NCBI GenBank assembly: GCA_965602805.1
Contig: CBFCZK010000005.1
Coordinates: forward strand, 1-64,000
DNA: 64,000 bases
From: Thiomicrorhabdus sp965602805
GTDB lineage: Bacteria; Pseudomonadota; Gammaproteobacteria; Thiomicrospirales; Thiomicrospiraceae
Reading direction: 5' to 3'
Positions 54,536 to 62,699 of this stretch are shown here, in pieces (the stretch's first letter is position 1; each line of letters begins with the position of its first letter). The notes under the pieces were generated by a model. The model saw nothing but the letters and a program-made list of their open reading frames with translations, was not told the DNA's origin and did not search any database. A program made the position numbers and the translations under genes.

Positions 54536-55564
54536 ATGCCTGCTTTAATTCAGTTATTCGGCGGGTTTCACGTGAAACAACACTACGATACATTTTGGGC
54601 TCGTTTAGATGAGACTAAGCTAGAATCTTGGCAACAAGCCCTGCCGCCGATACTAGATAAAGCCCTCAATCCTGAAGGCAATGGCAATCTACATCGCTGG
54701 GTTCATGCAATGCAAACCATTGAAACCTACCCAAGCAATGTTCCCTATGACATCAATCAATCTGTCCTAAGAATCAGTGATGCGAAAGCCCTATCTCCCG
54801 ATGAAAGAATTGTTCTAGAAGAGACCCTTAGAGCCTTCCAGCCTTGGCGCAAAGGCCCTTTTAGCATCCACGGCATCCACATTGATACCGAATGGCACTC
54901 AGACTGGAAGTGGGACAGAGTACGCCCCCACCTTTCACCATTAAAAGGCAAAAAGGTATTGGATATTGGCTGTGGCAGTGGTTATCATCTGTGGCGCATG
55001 GCCGGCGAAGGCACGGAACTGGCAGTCGGTGTTGATCCAAGTCTATTATCGATGAGCCAGTTTTTAGTCTTAAAACACTTTATCGGAGGGTCCGTTCCCG
55101 CCTATTTTTTACCACTCACTTTAGAACAACTACCCGTCTCTACCAAAGGTGGCGCGTTCGACACGGTCTTTTCAATGGGTGTGTTATATCACCGCCGCTC
55201 ACCGATTGATCATATCTACGACCTCAAAAAACACCTCGTCCCCGGTGGCGAACTGGTGTTAGAAACCCTGGTCATTCCAGAAGGTTACGGCCAATTACTC
55301 CTGCCCGAAGACCGTTATGCGCAAATGCGTAATGTTTGGTTTTTACCGTCCGTGAAGGAGTTGACGCACTGGTTAAAGCGTTGTGGATTTGAAAATGTAA
55401 GATGTGTCGATGAAAACCAAACCAGCATCGAAGAACAACGCAGCACCGATTGGATGTCGTGGAACTCTTTAGAAAGTTTCCTAGACCCAGAAGACCACAA
55501 TAAAACTATAGAAGGTTATCCTGCACCATTGCGGGCGGTAATGGTCTGTAATACGCCAAAATAA
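54536..55564 (+). CDS. cmoB: tRNA 5-carboxymethoxyuridine methyltransferase-type carboxymethylase
   Basis: A 342-residue CmoB. Characteristic blocks are RKGPFSIHGIHIDTEWHSDW, VLDIGCGSGYHLWRM and AVGVDPSLLSMSQF. It moves the carboxymethyl group of carboxy-SAM onto hydroxyuridine-34. Usual length is ~323; a GTG at codon 12 (the HVKQ segment) could be the real start, but ATG at 54536 is kept. A parS-like site overlaps codons 10-15. Confidence 0.94.
   Translation: MPALIQLFGGFHVKQHYDTFWARLDETKLESWQQALPPILDKALNPEGNGNLHRWVHAMQTIETYPSNVPYDINQSVLRISDAKALSPDERIVLEETLRAFQPWRKGPFSIHGIHIDTEWHSDWKWDRVRPHLSPLKGKKVLDIGCGSGYHLWRMAGEGTELAVGVDPSLLSMSQFLVLKHFIGGSVPAYFLPLTLEQLPVSTKGGAFDTVFSMGVLYHRRSPIDHIYDLKKHLVPGGELVLETLVIPEGYGQLLLPEDRYAQMRNVWFLPSVKELTHWLKRCGFENVRCVDENQTSIEEQRSTDWMSWNSLESFLDPEDHNKTIEGYPAPLRAVMVCNTPK
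54565..54578. promoter_or_regulatory. parS-like centromere site 2
   Basis: GTTTCACGTGAAAC, a perfect 14-bp palindrome, with flanks G and A (15 of 16 to the parS consensus). It lies in the first codons of cmoB and is 34 kb from the first site. Confidence 0.82.
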
Positions 55565-55590
55565 TTTTAGTTGGCGTATAAAGATATTTT

Positions 55591-55692
55591 CACCACGAAG
55601 TCACGAAGGCACGAAGTTTTTAAAAAAAGACAACCAGGCCTAATCAACCCATTTTAGTCTTACCTTTTCACCCTTCGTGTCTTCGTGGTTCA
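55591..55692. repeat. Inverted CACGAAG-type intergenic repeat
   Basis: CCACGAAGTCACGAAGGCACG (about 55593-55613) faces CTTCGTGTCTTCGTGG (about 55675-55690) in opposite orientation. Such CACGAAG strings are widespread dispersed elements in proteobacterial genomes. An 8-of-10 fragment of the iterated palindrome lies between the arms. Confidence 0.6.
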
Positions 55693-55699
55693 ACTACTT

Positions 55700-55800
55700 C
55701 CCGATTCCTCGTTCTCATACTCCCGTGTGGGAATGCAGACGGTAACCTGCCATCAATAGCGGTATGGATTCCCACGCAAAGCATGGGAATCAGAAACTAC
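55700..55800. repeat. Dispersed GTGGGAATGCAGACGG-type repeat
   Basis: The block contains CCCGTGTGGGAATGCAGACGG and GGATTCCCACGCAAAGCATGG, a known type of dispersed intergenic repeat in many gammaproteobacteria that can fold into hairpins. No gene lies in it. Confidence 0.55.
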
Positions 55801-55848
55801 CAGGTGTACTTCCCCCAGGCTCTTTATGATTAAAGTATCAAGCAGATT

Positions 55849-56748
55849 CTAAGGGGTTACAAAAACTCCTATTAACCTTGGAACCTGTTTTTTAATAGGA
55901 ACATCCCAACCAGGTGTATAAATTACTTTATGAAAGCGTTTTTTGGGGTTTTTATGAGAAAAGGTTCCTTCTGTTATTGCAACAAACCAGCCATCAAAAC
56001 TGAGTGTTTTGTTCTTAGATAGGTTACCTTTCAAGTTATTTTGGTATTTACTCTCACGCAGTTCCACACTGGCATCTGTCACTAGCCTGTCCATCACAAA
56101 TGCGAATGCAACGTAGTCCTGTCCTTCACGAGAAATCAACTCTTTTTGATTGAGCGGTATGGCATTCTCTTTAACCAGTTTCAGTAGCGCTTCTTGTGAG
56201 GTCTGCTTTTGATAGAGACTTTTTGGAAGCTTATTAGCTAGAACATAGTATAAATTCACACGCGGATTATGACTGGAAAGTGGCAGAATAACAGCTGACT
56301 CAATAATGATTTTTTTACCGACCATGCGATATTCAGACCTAATGGCTGTACTCACAACGCGATCATGTCTATCGTGGAAACGTAACATTGCTGAAATCCA
56401 TCTAAAATCAGGATCTTTGTCTGACGTATGGTATTCGTCTATTGCCACACTCGTCAGAGTAAAACCTGCATAATGAAACCTTTGCTCATGAAGAAGTTCC
56501 GCTAAACCATCAACAAAATCAATCTCTTTTTTTGCCTTTCTTGATAATGATTTTGCTCTTATTTGAGTGGCGATCGCCCCAACAACCAAGTCCACATCAG
56601 CCGTTAGGTTGACCGATTGCCAACCACGCTGTGGAGCTGTTTGCGCCAATAATTCAGTAGAATGACTGAATATCACCAGCACACCAATCAGCAAAAGCGC
56701 TAATTGGTGTGCTTTGAATCGTGTAAATATTTTTAGAGTTGTATTCAT
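55849..56748 (-). CDS. Secreted protein of unknown function
   Basis: A ~299-residue protein with a signal peptide (LALLLIGVLVIFSHSTELLAQ). The start at 56748 has a GGAG site; a longer frame to 56826 is less likely. The mature part is mixed alpha/beta (GWQSVNLTADVDLVVGAIATQ..., then FHDRHDRVVSTAIRSEYRMVG) with no motif I recognise. It follows the paralogue pair on the same strand, so it may be part of that operon. Confidence 0.55.
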   Translation of the reverse strand: MNTTLKIFTRFKAHQLALLLIGVLVIFSHSTELLAQTAPQRGWQSVNLTADVDLVVGAIATQIRAKSLSRKAKKEIDFVDGLAELLHEQRFHYAGFTLTSVAIDEYHTSDKDPDFRWISAMLRFHDRHDRVVSTAIRSEYRMVGKKIIIESAVILPLSSHNPRVNLYYVLANKLPKSLYQKQTSQEALLKLVKENAIPLNQKELISREGQDYVAFAFVMDRLVTDASVELRESKYQNNLKGNLSKNKTLSFDGWFVAITEGTFSHKNPKKRFHKVIYTPGWDVPIKKQVPRLIGVFVTP

Positions 56749-56822
56749 ATTTTTAACTCCCTTAAGAAGATGGTTTATTTGTGGATAAAACGGATATGTT
56801 AGCTTTGAATAAAACATAGCAT

Positions 56823-58061
56823 TCATGGCTCCGCCCCCAAACCCTGAGGAAAGTGATTTACGAATAAATCACTTGTATCAGAAGGCACTCCTGGCGTGGC
56901 TGGCGTCGGCGCGGGTAAAGTGGGTATATTGCTGAATAATTGCAAGTCATCATCGGACACTGGCACTGTATTCGTCTGAACTGCTGAAGGCTTTAGCTCT
57001 CTACTGTCAAGAAGCCCTTGAATAAGCTGTCCCACATCATCCTCGCCAGTTTCTGCTGGTGCTGGTTGATTAGACGTTGTAGATGGGGTTGGCAATGCAT
57101 TCTCTTTCACTCGCTTTTCCATCTCAGCCAACTGCTCAGGGGTGAAAGTGATTTCATCTGAAGTGCTCCACACAGGTTTTGTCGGATCGACTACTTTTGT
57201 AGGCCCCTTTTCGAGAAGATTCTGGGCAATAGCCTTACCGCCAGCAGCAAGACCTGTCTTTGTAAACTCTTCGCCAATCCAAGCAAGTGCGGCATCTTGT
57301 AAGGCTTCCTGGGTGGCTCCAGTTAGGTTATGCAATACCTTCTCTCCAATTTTACCTGGTGGGATAAACAAACTAGCCGTCGCTCCACTTGCTAACTTGA
57401 TGGTTACAGCGAGGCCAGCTTTAGTGAGGCCACACGTAATATTCTCCTTAGTTACGCCGCCCTGTAGTGCAGCAGAAAATTCACCAATCCCTGTCGCTGC
57501 AATTTCCGCCTTGGTTGCGGTAGCTTCGATAGAGATAATAACGGGGAGTAAAGCAGGATTGGTAACAGCAGCAACGATGATGATTCCGCCCTTAGTAATA
57601 GACAGAACCGTACCAATATTCTCTGCTATATAAGCATTACTGTTATAAAGTTCGGCCCACCACATTGTATTCTGATTCTCCCCAGATCTATCGAGTGTAT
57701 TGATGAGCCAGTTTAAGATATTTTCCCGTTGCTCTGGTGTTAACAGGTTATTATTTAAACCGTACAAATACTCTAAGCTTCGATCCACCACACCCAGTCT
57801 GTTCTCATCATAGCCCTCAAGCCGATCCCATTCTTCTTGTGATAATTTGATATTTCTTGTATCCAAACGATCCCGTAGTGTTTGAATGTTCATTGGGATA
57901 ATAGGTCTAGGTGGTGGACGCGAACCAGGGCTGCTTGGTGGAGATGGAGCATATCCGTGAGCAAACGAATTCTGTGGTACAGATCCTAAACAAAGTAACC
58001 CTATCGCAGCGGTCAGCGTCAGTTTTTTAAAAGCAGGTTTTAAAACTTGTTGAATATTCAT
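56823..58061 (-). CDS. Secreted hypothetical protein, paralogue A
   Basis: A ~412-residue protein with a signal peptide (FKKLTLTAAIGLLCLGSVPQ to FAHG). A Pro/Ser-rich stretch and a helical domain (TLRDRLDTRNIKLSQEEWDRL...) follow. A Gly/Ala-rich amphipathic-hydrophobic middle (about 150-270) may contact membrane. The tail is disordered. ATG at 58061 matches the start of its neighbour's product. Strongly similar to the next gene over its first ~230 residues, so the pair arose by tandem duplication. No family recognised. Confidence 0.6.
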   Translation of the reverse strand: MNIQQVLKPAFKKLTLTAAIGLLCLGSVPQNSFAHGYAPSPPSSPGSRPPPRPIIPMNIQTLRDRLDTRNIKLSQEEWDRLEGYDENRLGVVDRSLEYLYGLNNNLLTPEQRENILNWLINTLDRSGENQNTMWWAELYNSNAYIAENIGTVLSITKGGIIIVAAVTNPALLPVIISIEATATKAEIAATGIGEFSAALQGGVTKENITCGLTKAGLAVTIKLASGATASLFIPPGKIGEKVLHNLTGATQEALQDAALAWIGEEFTKTGLAAGGKAIAQNLLEKGPTKVVDPTKPVWSTSDEITFTPEQLAEMEKRVKENALPTPSTTSNQPAPAETGEDDVGQLIQGLLDSRELKPSAVQTNTVPVSDDDLQLFSNIPTLPAPTPATPGVPSDTSDLFVNHFPQGLGAEP

Positions 58062-58138
58062 TATCATTTTTCCTTTACGAATGATTCTGGATGATTGACC
58101 TGCAATTTATAATTGTTAATCATGACCATGCTCACTAG

Positions 58139-59083
58139 CTAGTGATAATAAGGCTGTATATACCGTGGATCATTATCAACAACAGGGGGGGCATAATGAT
58201 ATGTGGGAAGACCATTATCAACAGACGGACTTTTAGATGGGCTAGTGATAAGGTTCTGGGCTTCAGCTGCAACGTCCCCAGAGGCCTGAGAGGCCAAAAT
58301 CTGAGCGATAACATCACCACCCAACGCCTTTAACGCTGCAGGATCTGTCGGTGCGCCACTCGGTATCGGGATGACCACATTAACAAACTTTCCGGTAGCC
58401 AATTTGACTGCCACCGTGAAAGTTGCCTTTGCGGTTCCACGAACAACATTTTCCACCGTAAAACCATCCTGAAGAGCAGCTGTAAACTCACCAACACCAG
58501 TCGCTGCCGTTTCGACATTACCCGCTATAGCTTCATTAGCGATTAGCAGCGGAATCCCCGCTGGAGTAAAAACCACGACAGCGATGGTGACAGCGACCTT
58601 AGCACCCGTAATGGCATAAGGAAGTGCTTCCACATAAGGGGAATAGTAGTTATACCATTCAGCATCAGACATCGCATGCTGAAGTTCCTGATTATGGTTA
58701 AGTGTACTGAGAATCCAGTTCAGAAGATTTTCACTTCGCTTAGCTGGTAATACTTCATGGCCTGGGCCATGAAGGTATACTAAACCCCGGTAAATTTTTC
58801 CCAATGTATCCTCATCGTATCCACTCAGGGCATCCCAAGCTCGTTCTGAAAACCCCAATTTTTTTTCATCCAAACGCTGCCGTAGTGCCTGAATATTCAT
58901 TGGTACAATAGGTAAGATTGGCGGACGACCAGAGCGAGAACCAGAAGGTGGGTAGCTTGGCGGAGATGGAATCGAGCCATGAGCAAACGAATTCTGTGGA
59001 ATAGATACAGAGAAAATTAACCCTATAGAGGCCGTCAGAGTCAGTGTTTTAAAAGTAGATTTTAAGCCTTGTCCAATATTCAT
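58139..59083 (-). CDS. Secreted hypothetical protein, paralogue B
   Basis: A 314-residue paralogue of the previous gene: same signal peptide style (IPQNSFAHGSIPSPPSYPPSG), the same MNIQALRQRLDEKKLGFSERAWDALSGYDE block and the same Gly/Ala-rich centre (VETAATGVGEFTAALQDGFTVENV). The tail is shorter. AAAGGA precedes the ATG. It lies between paralogue A and the beta-propeller gene, with short gaps. Function unknown. Confidence 0.6.
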   Translation of the reverse strand: MNIGQGLKSTFKTLTLTASIGLIFSVSIPQNSFAHGSIPSPPSYPPSGSRSGRPPILPIVPMNIQALRQRLDEKKLGFSERAWDALSGYDEDTLGKIYRGLVYLHGPGHEVLPAKRSENLLNWILSTLNHNQELQHAMSDAEWYNYYSPYVEALPYAITGAKVAVTIAVVVFTPAGIPLLIANEAIAGNVETAATGVGEFTAALQDGFTVENVVRGTAKATFTVAVKLATGKFVNVVIPIPSGAPTDPAALKALGGDVIAQILASQASGDVAAEAQNLITSPSKSPSVDNGLPTYHYAPPVVDNDPRYIQPYYH

Positions 59084-59122
59084 TGTTATATATCCTTTCC
59101 AAATTCGTCTTCTATTGCTGTT

Positions 59123-60445
59123 TTAGACAATACTAAGATGGCTATGATCATAAAACGTTTCATACAGGCAACGTGAACGATTGAGTTCATGATTACCGCG
59201 TCTGAACAGGTAAATATCTCGCCACGATCCTGATACCGCATAATGAATACCATCAGGATGAAGTTGCACACCACGAGGATGGTGCAATCCTAAGCTATCT
59301 GTACGGATGATTTTTTTTATATGCCTACTTTTGCCATCAATGATCGCAATCACATTAGCTGAGGTATAGGTTACGATGGCTTCATCATACACAGGGTCAT
59401 AAATGATTGTTTGTCCTTGCCGAAACAGAAGTGCATTGTCGGGCAGGATGTCATCAACGTGAGTATTAGCCTTTGTAAATTGCAACCCAAGCAAAGGAGC
59501 AGGCGCATAAAAAACATCCGCTGCAGTCGATAAATCAATCCCCATAACCTCTTCCCCTTGGCTCAGAAAGGCATAACTTTCTGCACTTTCTACCATACGA
59601 GTCTGTATCGCAAACACTCGACCCATATCATGTGCCGCTACATGGCGAATTTCATTATTAAGATTAGTACTAATGATTTTGTGTACGACCTTGCCACTTT
59701 CAAGGTTAATGACCGTTAGACTAGGTTCGACAACATATGGAATAGCTTTACCCTTTTTACTGGGCCAATCGGTACTGCCATAATTAGAAACTACGACATG
59801 ACGACCATCAGCCATCAAGGCGATATCGTGAGGACCAATGCCCCCGCAAGAATACACCTCGACAACCTTTAACGTCTCTGCATCGCGGATGGTGATACAA
59901 CCATAATGCTGCTCTGCTTTTCCGGAATAAGTTACATATCGACGTCTTTCGGTAACCACAACATGTTTATTATCAGGTAGGAACACGGCATGCCCCCCCC
60001 CCACGAAGCCAGTCTTGTGTGGGCTGGCTAGCTTGATAAGCTGTAAATCATCCGTACTAAATAAGACCATGGATTCGCCATCTAAACTGCTGAAAAGCGC
60101 CTGCTGTTGATTCTGGCTAATGGCAAGATGGTGACCGCTTATCGGGAAAACTGCACGCTTTATAGACGGATCACCCTCTTTAATACGAGTAACCATGGTT
60201 CGTGGTCCTTCATATCCAACTGGAATCCCTTGTACAAAATCAGGATGGGAGTCAAGTGTATGACCACCTTGCATGGAATAGCTTGGATGATAACCCGGTA
60301 TTAAATATACCGCAGGATTAAATTCATCAGGATCATGAACATTAGGATCATGAACATTATTGCCGCTGAAAACTGGCGGACTAATGCTTGCGGCAATGCC
60401 CATTGCTAACATTTTAATTGCCTGTCTACGATGCACTATCAACAA
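59123..60445 (-). CDS. DUF1513-type beta-propeller protein
   Basis: A 440-residue protein with a twin-Arg start (HRRQAIKMLAMGIAASISPP) and seven-bladed-propeller repeats (PISGHHLAISQNQQQALFSSLD; VVVSNYGSTDWPSKKG; HPRGVQLHPDGIHYAVSGSW). It fits the DUF1513/YVTN-like class of periplasmic proteins. The mature N-terminus has an NVHDPNVHDPDE double repeat. Probably the first gene of the leftward operon. Function unknown. Confidence 0.75.
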   Translation of the reverse strand: MLIVHRRQAIKMLAMGIAASISPPVFSGNNVHDPNVHDPDEFNPAVYLIPGYHPSYSMQGGHTLDSHPDFVQGIPVGYEGPRTMVTRIKEGDPSIKRAVFPISGHHLAISQNQQQALFSSLDGESMVLFSTDDLQLIKLASPHKTGFVGGGHAVFLPDNKHVVVTERRRYVTYSGKAEQHYGCITIRDAETLKVVEVYSCGGIGPHDIALMADGRHVVVSNYGSTDWPSKKGKAIPYVVEPSLTVINLESGKVVHKIISTNLNNEIRHVAAHDMGRVFAIQTRMVESAESYAFLSQGEEVMGIDLSTAADVFYAPAPLLGLQFTKANTHVDDILPDNALLFRQGQTIIYDPVYDEAIVTYTSANVIAIIDGKSRHIKKIIRTDSLGLHHPRGVQLHPDGIHYAVSGSWRDIYLFRRGNHELNRSRCLYETFYDHSHLSIV

Positions 60446-60601
60446 CTCCTACGCTCTTAATTATGTGAAGCAATAAATCAATGATTAGTAAAATCACCCA
60501 GTAAAATTATAGCTTACATTTAAGCTTTAAAAGTGACTACAAACCAATATATTATTCAATATCAAGAAGAACAATTTAATCGTAAAAATCCGTACTACTA
60601 G

Positions 60602-60615
60602 TTGATTTAGATCAA
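60602..60615 (+). promoter_or_regulatory. FNR-type box, class II promoter
   Basis: TTGAT-TTAG-ATCAA (60602-60615) is a perfect FNR/ANR consensus. TATAAT at 60639-60644 puts the likely start site at ~60650, so the box centre lies at about -41.5, the class II activation position. It should activate the outer-membrane gene at 60682 under low oxygen. Confidence 0.78.
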
Positions 60616-60681
60616 GAATAACCATCACTACTTATGTATATAATGAGTCGTCAAGTTTTTACACCTACGGAGTACATAAAA

Positions 60682-61698
60682 ATGATTATTTTAAAACGTT
60701 TAGCAAGTGTTTCAGTTGTGATGCCCATTGTTGCAATCGGCTTATTAAGTAATACAGCTCAAGCTTCTGTTCATCCCTATTCGGCTACAGAAGTTACACA
60801 AGTAACACTCGATACTACTATCTCACGCCAGATTCTTGCTCCTATGAGATCTCGTATCGACCAATGGTCTATGTCGGGTGCTCCAGCAGGATCTGAAAAA
60901 ACAAGTGGATTGGAGTTAGATTTACAAAGTGGCTTATCAGCAGGAGATAATGCACAAGGAATCTCAGGCTGGGCAAGTTTCACATCAGGTAATATAAAAG
61001 ATGATACTGCTGGATTAGACTACGATAGTGATACAAGAAGTTATTCTGTTGGTTTTGATTCTCAGGTCAATAAAAATGTATTAGCAGGTTTGAGTTTAAG
61101 TTATTCCAATACAACAGTAGACAGTGCCTTCAACAATGGTGAGTCTGATGGTGATACTTACACCTTAGCACCTTATATTGCCTACAAGATTGATGATACA
61201 TTCACTATTGATGGCTCGTTCGGTTATTCTTGGGCAAAAACGGACCTAGAACGTAATAATGGAGCCGTTACAGGAACTCAGGATGGTAATAGTTATTTTT
61301 TCACCATGAATGCAAAGGCATCTCACTGGTACGATAACTTAAACGTTTCTGGTCGCGTTGGCTACTTAGGTCTACACAGTGATCAAGATGGTTTCACAGA
61401 AAGTGACTCTACTGTCGTCGCCTCTTCAAATAATGACTTAGGCCAGCTTCAGCTTAATGCTACTGTTGCCTATTACACTGAAAATGTAATGCCTTATTTT
61501 AGTGTTACTTATGAAAATGATCTAATATCAACAGAAGTTGTTGGCGCAACCAATGATGAAGATGGTTTGGTCTACAACATTGGTGCAAGCTTCTATAATT
61601 CTGGTGCCATCAGTGGCGGGATTTCTTATAGCCTCGTTAACGGACGAGACAATATCGAAAACGATTCAATCTCAGCAAACATTGCTATGCAGTTTTAG
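60682..61698 (+). CDS. Autotransporter-type outer-membrane beta-barrel protein
   Basis: A ~338-residue protein. The start at 60682 has GGAG and lies downstream of the predicted transcription start, unlike the in-frame ATG at 60634. Signal peptide ends NTAQAS. The rest is a beta-barrel with strands such as SYSVGFDSQVNKNVLAGLSLSYS and FTIDGSFGYSWAKTDLE, ending in AMQF as outer-membrane proteins do. It resembles the barrel domain of autotransporters or the OmpA-like porins without a passenger. Controlled by the FNR-type promoter. Confidence 0.75.
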   Translation: MIILKRLASVSVVMPIVAIGLLSNTAQASVHPYSATEVTQVTLDTTISRQILAPMRSRIDQWSMSGAPAGSEKTSGLELDLQSGLSAGDNAQGISGWASFTSGNIKDDTAGLDYDSDTRSYSVGFDSQVNKNVLAGLSLSYSNTTVDSAFNNGESDGDTYTLAPYIAYKIDDTFTIDGSFGYSWAKTDLERNNGAVTGTQDGNSYFFTMNAKASHWYDNLNVSGRVGYLGLHSDQDGFTESDSTVVASSNNDLGQLQLNATVAYYTENVMPYFSVTYENDLISTEVVGATNDEDGLVYNIGASFYNSGAISGGISYSLVNGRDNIENDSISANIAMQF

Positions 61699-61721
61699 TC
61701 ACGACTTCCACTAAGTCAAAA

Positions 61722-61751
61722 CAAATCCAGTGGTTTATCCGCTGGATTTTT
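61722..61751 (+). terminator. Terminator after the outer-membrane gene
   Basis: AAATCCAGTGG (about 61723-61733) pairs with CCGCTGGATTT (about 61739-61749) with one wobble, then TT. The stem overlaps the possible signal-peptide coding stretch of the next gene. Confidence 0.65.
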
Positions 61752-61907
61752 CTATCTATCAGTTGGATTATTCTTTTCGGCTGCAGCTCTTACGAGTCTC
61801 TCATTCATACCCCACAGGGTTACGCTAATCACATTGCTTCTAAAAATGGATGGCAACCTGTCAAATTTAACACCGATCATTTTGTATTACACGGTTTTCA
61901 CGGTAAC

Positions 61908-62585
61908 TTGTCTTCTACAGTCAAGACCCTTGTGGTTTACATTGAAGGGGATGGTCACGCTTGGAAAAACAGGTGGACGCCTTCTAGAGACCCGACACCC
62001 TGGAATCCCATCGCCCTACGTTTAGCTGTACAAGACCCTACCTCCAAAGTTATGTACTTAGCCCAACCCTGCCAGCTCAACACTGATTCAAGCCAAAATA
62101 ACTGTCATCCAAAATACTGGACCAGCCACCGCTATTCTCAAAAAATTATCAATTCGTTCCATGACGCTCTAGATCAAGCCAAAGCTTTATCGCATACAGA
62201 GCAGATAGTCATAATAGGTTACTCCGGCGGGGGGGCTGTTGCAGCCTTGCTGAGCGCGCAACGAAACGATGTAACGCAAATAATAACAATTGCAGCAAAC
62301 CTTGATCTCTCTGCCTGGGTTAAAAAGCATGGCATTTCAAAATTATCTGACTCCCTCAATCCAGCTGATTTTGTTTCGAAGCTACAATATATTCCTCAGA
62401 TCCACCTTATGGGGGAGAAAGACGATATTGTCCCACCTGCAATATTTCAGTCCTATTTCGCCAAGTTAGGTAATACAGACTCCCTCCAGTGGGCCATTAT
62501 TCCTGATTATGATCACAAGTGCTGCTGGGTAGATTCATGGAGTTACCTATATACTAAGTACTTGATCAAGCAGGCTTCGGACTAA
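61908..62585 (+). CDS. Alpha/beta hydrolase, possible lipoprotein without canonical start
   Basis: The marked start is a TTG, giving 225 residues with nucleophile elbow GYSGGG and a VYIEGDGHAW start, plus DPTPWNP and YLAQPCQ blocks of a family of small secreted hydrolases. The frame is open from 61641. Upstream in frame it encodes a membrane-like stretch and lipobox (LSISWIILFGC, Cys at 61782-61784) and family-like sequence (NGWQPVKFNTDHFVLHG). No ATG, GTG or TTG exists in frame between 61641 and 61908. So the true product is probably longer, made from a rare start, or the gene is damaged. Confidence 0.7.
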   Translation: MSSTVKTLVVYIEGDGHAWKNRWTPSRDPTPWNPIALRLAVQDPTSKVMYLAQPCQLNTDSSQNNCHPKYWTSHRYSQKIINSFHDALDQAKALSHTEQIVIIGYSGGGAVAALLSAQRNDVTQIITIAANLDLSAWVKKHGISKLSDSLNPADFVSKLQYIPQIHLMGEKDDIVPPAIFQSYFAKLGNTDSLQWAIIPDYDHKCCWVDSWSYLYTKYLIKQASD

Positions 62586-62627
62586 AATTTAAAATCCTCA
62601 GATGAATCTATTAAACTTCAGACAGGC

Positions 62628-62668
62628 ATAAAAAAAGCCCCCTATATTCAAAATATAGAGGGCTTTTT
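62628..62668. terminator. Bidirectional terminator between convergent genes
   Basis: AAAAAAGCCCCCTATAT and ATATAGAGGGCTTTTT (about 62629-62667) form a long stem with one mismatch and a short TTCAAA loop. It has A- and T-tracts on both sides and serves both convergent genes. Confidence 0.85.
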
Positions 62669-62699
62669 GATTAAATTTTAGATTTTAAGGGTTACAACC

